NCBI GenBank assembly: GCA_040508545.1
Contig: JBEVMR010000090.1
Span: forward strand, 1-17,158
DNA from: VRUE01 sp040508545
GTDB lineage: Bacteria > Actinomycetota > Thermoleophilia > Solirubrobacterales > 70-9
Direction of reading: 5' to 3'
DNA: 17,158 bases
Shown: in pieces, positions 13,269-17,158 of the stretch
Layout: each line of letters begins with the position of its first letter
Position numbering within the stretch: position 1 is the stretch's first letter
The notes under the pieces: generated by a model
Database searches by the model: none
What the model saw: the letters and a program-made list of their open reading frames with translations, nothing else
What the model was told of the DNA's origin: nothing
Program-made: the position numbers and the translations under genes

Positions 13269-13334
13269 GGGAGACGGGGGAGGCCTCAGCCGAGCAACAG
13301 CGGGGAGGCTCGTCAGAGCCCTCCCCCGTCTCCC
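13269..13334. repeat. 66-base inverted repeat (15-base perfect arms) after the epimerase-like gene
   Basis: GGGAGACGGGGGAGG at 13269-13283 is perfectly complementary to 13320-13334. Further inside, CTC (13285-13287) pairs with GAG (13316-13318) and CGAGC (13291-13295) with GCTCG (13308-13312). The left arm starts at the base directly after the TGA stop at 13266-13268. There is no T-tract after the right arm. It may act as a U-less terminator or RNA 3'-end stabiliser, or as a repeat element. It separates the epimerase-like gene from the metallo-hydrolase gene. Confidence 0.75.
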
Positions 13335-13348
13335 ATAAGCTGCCGCGG

Positions 13349-14173
13349 ATGCGGGTTATAGATGTGATGCATCTGGGGCGGCCGCATGTGATCGGCTGCT
13401 GGGAGGTCGATGGGATGCTGGTTGACCCTGGGCCCGAGTCGTCGCTGCCGACGCTGCTCGAGGCGCTTGGTGAAGAGCGGCCGCGGGCGTTGCTGCTGAC
13501 GCATATCCACCTCGATCACGCGGCCGCGACCGGGGCGTTGGTGCGGCGTTGGCCAGACCTCGAGGTCTACGTGCACGAGCGCGGCGCGCCCCACCTGATC
13601 GACCCGTCGAAGCTGCTGGCCAGCGCCGGTCGGCTCTACGGCGACCAGATGGATCGACTCTGGGGCGAGATCGTCCCGGTGCCCGAGGCAAACGTGAAGC
13701 CGCTAGCTGGCGGCGAGCAGGTGCTCGGCATGCGCGTCGCCTACACCCCCGGCCACGCCTCCCATCACGTCTCTTACCTGCACGAAGAGAGCGGCACCGC
13801 CTTCGTCGGCGACGTTGCTGCGGTCCGCTTGCCCGGCGTCGATCTGATCGTCCCTCCCACCCCACCACCCGACATCGACATCGAGACCTGGGAGGACTCG
13901 ATCGGGATCGTCGAAGGCTGGACCCCCGCGCGCCTCGCGCTCACCCACTTCGGCGACATCGACGCGCCGGCGCCTCACCTCGCCAGGGTCCGCGAGCGCC
14001 TGCGCGAGGAGGCCCAGCTCGCCCGCGATCTACCCGAGGACGAATACGAGCAACGCCACCGCGACCTGGTGGCCGAGCACGCCGAGAGTGCCGAGTCGGC
14101 CGAAGAGTTGATCCAGTGCGTCCCCCCGCAGTACCAGTGGCGCGGCCTCGACCGCTACTGGAGCAAGCGTTAG
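13349..14173 (+). CDS. Metallo-beta-lactamase-fold hydrolase
   Basis: A 274-residue enzyme of the metallo-beta-lactamase superfamily (glyoxalase II/lactonase-like branch). The metal-binding motif is THIHLDHA, giving H52, H54, D56 and H57. Further ligands are H136 in TPGHASHH, D155 in FVGDVA and H200 in THFGD, so both metal sites look complete. A long C-terminal helical part (about 206-274), rich in Glu, Arg and Ala, follows the core and is probably involved in substrate access. The open frame runs upstream to 13265, but that stretch is the inverted repeat. The ATG at 13349 begins the normal first strand, MRVIDVMHLG. Substrate unknown; no signal peptide. Confidence 0.85.
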   Translation: MRVIDVMHLGRPHVIGCWEVDGMLVDPGPESSLPTLLEALGEERPRALLLTHIHLDHAAATGALVRRWPDLEVYVHERGAPHLIDPSKLLASAGRLYGDQMDRLWGEIVPVPEANVKPLAGGEQVLGMRVAYTPGHASHHVSYLHEESGTAFVGDVAAVRLPGVDLIVPPTPPPDIDIETWEDSIGIVEGWTPARLALTHFGDIDAPAPHLARVRERLREEAQLARDLPEDEYEQRHRDLVAEHAESAESAEELIQCVPPQYQWRGLDRYWSKR

Positions 14174-14213
14174 GTTTGTACCCGCCCGTTGGGTAGGGCG
14201 TCTCGTCATCGAT

Positions 14214-14222
14214 GGAGGGGAG
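14214..14222 (+). promoter_or_regulatory. Ribosome binding site fixing the GTG start of the cupredoxin lipoprotein
   Basis: GGAGGGGAG lies five bases upstream of the GTG at 14228. This decides that start over an in-frame TTG at 14189, which has no such sequence and would place charged residues before the lipoprotein signal. Confidence 0.6.
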
Positions 14223-14227
14223 CGAAA

Positions 14228-15067
14228 GTGAGCCGCAGCACCAGTCGACCGTTGGTCCGCACGTCCATCTGCCTCGCCGCGATTGCGATGATCGCGAGCG
14301 CCCTTGCCGCCTGTGGCGGTGAGGACGAGCAAAGCCTGACCTTCACGATCACCGAACAGGGCAAGCAGCGGAAGGTCACGGGCCCGGAGAGCGCAGAGGC
14401 CGGAACCGCCGAGATCACGCTGAAGAACGAAGCCAAGGGTGGAAACGACCTGCAGCTGATCCGGGTCGAGGGCGATCACTCGATGCAGGAAGTCGTCGAC
14501 GGTCTCGGCAAGGCGAGCAACGGGCAGCCGTTCCCCGACTGGTTCTTCGCCGGCGGTGGAATCGGCGGCACCAAGCCGGGCGAGAGCGGCACGGTTACCC
14601 AGGTTCTGCAGCCCGGCACCTACTACGCCCTCAGCACGGAAGGCCGGCCCGACGCAGAATCGGTTGCGGTGGTCGAGGTGAGCGGCGAGGAGTCCGACGA
14701 GGAGCTGCCGGACGCCGACGCCACCGTCACCGCGGTCGAGTACGGGTTCGAAGCGGAAGAGCTGCCGTCCGGGTCAGTCGAGATCGATTTCGAGAACGAC
14801 GGGGCCCAACCCCATCACCTGCTCGCCTCGCAGCTGATCGGGGACAGCACCGCGGCGGACGTGGAGCGGTTCTTCAAGACCGAAAAGGGCAAGCCGCCGC
14901 TGCGCGAAGAAAACCAGGCCACTGCCGTGGTCGAAGGCGGCGAAGGCCAGACGGTCACGTTCGACCTGAAGCCCGGGCGCTACGCCTTCTACTGCTTCAT
15001 CAGCGACCGCCAAGGCGGCCCGCCCCACGTCCTCAAGGGCATGGTCGACGAATTCGAGGTGAAGTAA
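14228..15067 (+). CDS. Lipoprotein with two cupredoxin-like domains
   Basis: A 279-residue exported lipoprotein. The signal peptide has a charged start, a hydrophobic core and the lipobox LAAC with C29 as the lipidation site. Two similar beta-sandwich segments follow, about 34-150 and 160-279. Each has an early strand of the type VEIDFENDG and a late strand PGxYxxxS/C. The second keeps likely copper-ligand residues: H in QPHHLLASQ, C in RYAFYCFISD, H in GGPPHVLKG and the methionine after it. The first has no matching histidine or cysteine and probably binds no copper. The role may be copper-dependent electron transfer at the cell surface, or simply a structural cupredoxin fold. The protein is acidic. 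The gene is convergent with the next gene, with a strong hairpin at the junction. Confidence 0.75.
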   Translation: MSRSTSRPLVRTSICLAAIAMIASALAACGGEDEQSLTFTITEQGKQRKVTGPESAEAGTAEITLKNEAKGGNDLQLIRVEGDHSMQEVVDGLGKASNGQPFPDWFFAGGGIGGTKPGESGTVTQVLQPGTYYALSTEGRPDAESVAVVEVSGEESDEELPDADATVTAVEYGFEAEELPSGSVEIDFENDGAQPHHLLASQLIGDSTAADVERFFKTEKGKPPLREENQATAVVEGGEGQTVTFDLKPGRYAFYCFISDRQGGPPHVLKGMVDEFEVK

Positions 15068-15071
15068 ACCG

Positions 15072-15120
15072 TCCGGCTAGCGACGCGCGGCGCGCAGATC
15101 GCGCTGTGCGTCGCGCCGGA
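15072..15120. terminator. Strong bulged hairpin at the convergent gene junction, probable bidirectional terminator
   Basis: Arms 15072-15077 plus 15080-15086 pair with 15108-15114 plus 15115-15120 (13 pairs with a two-base TA bulge). An inner stem pairs 15092-15095 with 15101-15104 around the loop AGATC. The hairpin starts five bases after the TAA of the cupredoxin lipoprotein gene and spans the TAG stop and last codons of the convergent gene. No T-tract follows on either strand, so termination is inferred from position and stability. Confidence 0.5.
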
Positions 15121-15892
15121 TCTTCATCACGTTGCCGGGCGGATAGGTCCCGCCGTCGAAGAGACGCATATCCCCAAGCTGTTCAGGCAACTTGATCTTC
15201 AGTGGCGGCTCGATAATCCCCTGGCAGGTGTAGCCGCCAGGCGGCAACGGGTTCAGGGTCATCGCAATGACGAGCTTCCGGTCAACCTGCCAGACGACCG
15301 GCTTGCGGGCCCTTGCATTCTGACTCCTGCCGCCGCTGCAGGGACCGGGCCCGAGGTTGATCCAGAGGTGCCGGTCGGTGCTCTGTGGCTTCGGCTTGCC
15401 GAGGGGGAGCGTCCAGGTAACAGCATGGAAGCCGTCCACAATCGAGGTCGGCTCGCAGCCGTCGCTCAGCCCCAATAATTTCCATCTTCCATCTTTGCCC
15501 TCGAATGACACGGTGCTGGGGCCATTGCCATACGTGAGGCGTCCGTTGGCGAACTCCGCGGCATCTCCGGTTTCAGCCAAGAGCCGCCAGTGGCGAGCCG
15601 GCAGATAATCGCTGGCCCATCGTTCCCTTTTCAGGAAAGCACTGAGCACTTTCTCACTCGGCCGCGAGCCCTGCTCGGCCCCGGTAGGACCGCCAAACAC
15701 GGCCACCGGATCGAATTCCAGTTCCCCACACGACGTCTTGTACGGCCACTGAGGCCATTTCTCGACGACGGGGTCCGGCCCTACCGGTGCTTCAGCGACC
15801 GCGGCGAAGCTGGTCGTCGTGACCAGAAGCGCAGCGATGAGTGCCCCGAGGAAAAATCCCTGCCGAGCTGCCATTCGCGCCAGCGTACTCAT
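15077..15892 (-). CDS. Secreted protein of unknown function
   Basis: I do not recognise this family. The 271-residue product has a typical export signal: RQGFFLGALIAALLVTTTSFAAVAEA at about residues 10-35, with cleavage probably after AEA. The mature part has four cysteines (the first is C55 in KTSCGEL; the others are in SDGCEPTS, GPGPCSGG and GGYTCQGI) that could form two disulfides, helped by the DsbA/VKOR pair encoded in the window. It is rich in aromatic residues and short beta strands, with a basic C-terminal tail. A second possible start is the ATG at codon 7. It lies 14 bases downstream of dapL on the same strand and may be read through from it, though nothing links it to lysine synthesis. 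Confidence 0.65.
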   Translation of the reverse strand: MSTLARMAARQGFFLGALIAALLVTTTSFAAVAEAPVGPDPVVEKWPQWPYKTSCGELEFDPVAVFGGPTGAEQGSRPSEKVLSAFLKRERWASDYLPARHWRLLAETGDAAEFANGRLTYGNGPSTVSFEGKDGRWKLLGLSDGCEPTSIVDGFHAVTWTLPLGKPKPQSTDRHLWINLGPGPCSGGRSQNARARKPVVWQVDRKLVIAMTLNPLPPGGYTCQGIIEPPLKIKLPEQLGDMRLFDGGTYPPGNVMKIRRDAQRDLRAARR

Positions 15893-15906
15893 CCGGGCGC
15901 CGAAAC

Positions 15907-17067
15907 TCAGGCCAGGTGCTCGCGCATCCGCTCGACCGCCTTGGTGATCTGCTCGTCCGGGGTGGTCAGTGCGATGCGGAAGAAGCCCTCACCACTCGGC
16001 CCGTACATCGAGCCGGGTGAGACGACAACAGCCGCCTCTTCGAGCACGAGCTCGGCGAAGGAGGTCGAGGTATGGCCCTCAGGAACGGGGGCCCAGACGT
16101 AGATCGTGCCCTTCGGCGCGGTGACGTCGACGCCGATCTCGCCCAGCGCAGAGACGACCAGGTCGCGGCGGCGGGTGTAGGTCTCGTTCATCCGCTCCAG
16201 CGGGCCCGCCGGCCCCTCGAGGGCAGCGGCGCCGGCCAACTGCACCGCCTCGTAGAGGCCCGAGTCGACGTTGGTCTTGAGCCGCCAGTAGGTCTGCACG
16301 GCCTCGGCGTTGCCGAGGATCGCCGCGCAGCGCCAGCCGGTCATGTTGAAACCCTTGGAGAGCGAGAAGACCTCGACGCCGACATCCTTGGCGCCCGGGG
16401 TCGCGAGGAAGCTGGGCGCCTCGTAGCCGTCGAAGGTCGTCTCCGAGTAGGCGTTGTCGTGGACGACGAGGATCTCGTACTCCTTGGCGAAGGGGACGAC
16501 CCGCTCGAAGAAGCCCTCGGGAACGACGGCCCCGGTCGGGTTGTTCGGGTAGTTGAGGTAGAGCAGGCGAGCGCGCGCGCGATCCTCGGCGGAGATCGCC
16601 GACAGATCCGGCGCGAAGCCGCGCTCGGGTAGCAGCGGCATCAGGACCGGCTCGGCACCGACGAGCAGCGGGCCGCCGGTGTAGACCGGGTAGCCGGGGT
16701 CGGCGGCGAGGGCGGCGTCGCCCGGGTCGAGGAACGCGAGGTTGAGGTTGAACACCGTCTCCTTGGCGCCGAGCGCCGGGACGATCTCCTTGTCCGGGTC
16801 GAGCGTGACCCCGAAGCGACGGTCGTAGAAGCGCGCGAACGCCTCGCGGAACTCCGCACGGCCGCGGTTCGACGGGTACTGGTGCGTGCCGGGGTCGGCG
16901 GCTGCCTGCTGCAGCGCCTCGACCACCACGCCGGGCGTGGGCGTGTCCGGATCGCCGATCCCGAGCGAGATCACGTCGACCCCGGCGGCCTTCTTCGCCG
17001 CGATCTTCTGCTCGAGCTGGGCGAACAGGTACGGGGGAATGCGCTCCAGGCGCTTACTCGGCTTCAC
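15907..17067 (-). CDS. dapL: LL-diaminopimelate aminotransferase-like class I/II PLP aminotransferase
   Basis: A 386-residue fold-type I PLP enzyme. DapL converts tetrahydrodipicolinate to LL-diaminopimelate in one step, using glutamate, for lysine and peptidoglycan. Visible are ISLGIGDPDTPTP near the N-terminus, NYPNNPTGA, the VVHDNAYSE segment, the PLP lysine in SLSKGFNMTGWR, and the substrate arginine region FFRIALTTP. The match to the shorter DapL2-type group is by recognition, and other aminotransferases (DapC-like or aspartate) are possible from sequence alone. The neighbouring dapF supports DapL. The GTG at 17067 lies inside the end of dapF (14-base overlap), so the two are translationally coupled. 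Confidence 0.82.
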   Translation of the reverse strand: MKPSKRLERIPPYLFAQLEQKIAAKKAAGVDVISLGIGDPDTPTPGVVVEALQQAAADPGTHQYPSNRGRAEFREAFARFYDRRFGVTLDPDKEIVPALGAKETVFNLNLAFLDPGDAALAADPGYPVYTGGPLLVGAEPVLMPLLPERGFAPDLSAISAEDRARARLLYLNYPNNPTGAVVPEGFFERVVPFAKEYEILVVHDNAYSETTFDGYEAPSFLATPGAKDVGVEVFSLSKGFNMTGWRCAAILGNAEAVQTYWRLKTNVDSGLYEAVQLAGAAALEGPAGPLERMNETYTRRRDLVVSALGEIGVDVTAPKGTIYVWAPVPEGHTSTSFAELVLEEAAVVVSPGSMYGPSGEGFFRIALTTPDEQITKAVERMREHLA

Positions 17068-17158
17068 TTAGCTCCTTGACGAATTCGGGCGCCAGGGTGC
17101 CGCTGAAAACGGGCACGGCCCAGCCGCTCAGGTCCACATGCAGATCTTCGCCGACCTC
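17054..17158 (-). CDS. dapF: Diaminopimelate epimerase, C-terminal end (runs off the right edge)
   Basis: The last 34 codons of a minus-strand gene ending at the TAA 17056-17054. The translated end includes VDLSGWAVPVFSGTLAPEF, which fits the final strand of DapF (family pattern: small-residue turn, A-x-x-V-F-x-G). DapF converts LL- to meso-diaminopimelate, the step directly after DapL. Only the tail is visible, so catalytic cysteines cannot be checked. The identification rests on the tail pattern plus the overlapping dapL gene. Confidence 0.65.
   Translation of the reverse strand, partial: EVGEDLHVDLSGWAVPVFSGTLAPEFVKELSEAE

Noticed and set aside
13265..13348. Metallo-hydrolase start at 13265 overlapping the epimerase stop
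   Set aside because: The added 28 residues would be encoded by the inverted repeat and have no match to the family. The fold begins at the ATG 13349.
1..17158. tRNA, rRNA, known riboswitch, toxin-antitoxin, restriction or CRISPR-Cas system
   Set aside because: No cloverleaf with CCA or T-loop, no conserved riboswitch core and no defence-gene signature was seen by eye on either strand. A covariance-model scan would be needed to exclude small RNAs.

Overview
The window is a high-GC, densely packed bacterial chromosome segment. Gene content and style point to an actinobacterium, most likely class Thermoleophilia (Solirubrobacterales or Gaiellales-like). The evidence is a VKOR-type DsbB substitute fused into a DsbA operon, a MurT/GatD lipid II amidation pair, an LL-diaminopimelate aminotransferase, and a secreted calcium-repeat protein ending in an Ig-like domain with an 'AIDRAGN' signature. 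The taxonomic call is inference; no rRNA or tRNA gene is present.

Layout. (1) Positions 1-132 are the upstream end of an IS481-family insertion sequence. It holds the first 17 codons of its transposase (minus strand), a terminal TGT end, and a flanking NCTAGN target hexamer at 133-138. (2) 251-3942 (minus strand) is a six-gene run: cyclophilin, BCP-type peroxiredoxin, alpha/beta hydrolase, PRC-barrel-like protein, VKOR and DsbA-like thioredoxin. Several neighbours overlap by 1-4 bases. The theme is folding and thiol redox chemistry at and outside the membrane. (3) 3968-8207 (plus) is a compact cell-envelope cluster: small methyltransferase, diacylglycerol-kinase-like protein, MurT, a second methyltransferase, and GatD. 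The last four are joined by 4-base start/stop overlaps. MurT and GatD together amidate the glutamate of lipid II; the methyltransferase wedged between them is unexplained. (4) 8235-10310 (plus) encodes a 691-residue secreted RTX-repeat protein. (5) 10307-12224 (minus) holds dut and hflX, separated by a 122-base dyad element. (6) 12273-15067 (plus) holds an extended-SDR epimerase-like protein, a metallo-beta-lactamase-fold hydrolase and a lipoprotein with two cupredoxin-like domains. (7) 15077-17158 (minus) holds an unknown secreted protein, dapL and the 3' end of dapF.

The best structural observations are non-coding. Two long hairpin-forming inverted repeats (10765-10886 and 13269-13334) each start at the very base after a stop codon (hflX and the epimerase gene). 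A hairpin in the IS leader buries both the Shine-Dalgarno sequence and the start codon of the transposase. No stretch longer than 300 bases lacks a gene. I saw no CRISPR array, tRNA, rRNA or recognised riboswitch, and no convincing wholly new defence or metabolic system. The methyltransferase inside the murT/gatD unit and the stop-codon-abutting dyads are the items most worth following.
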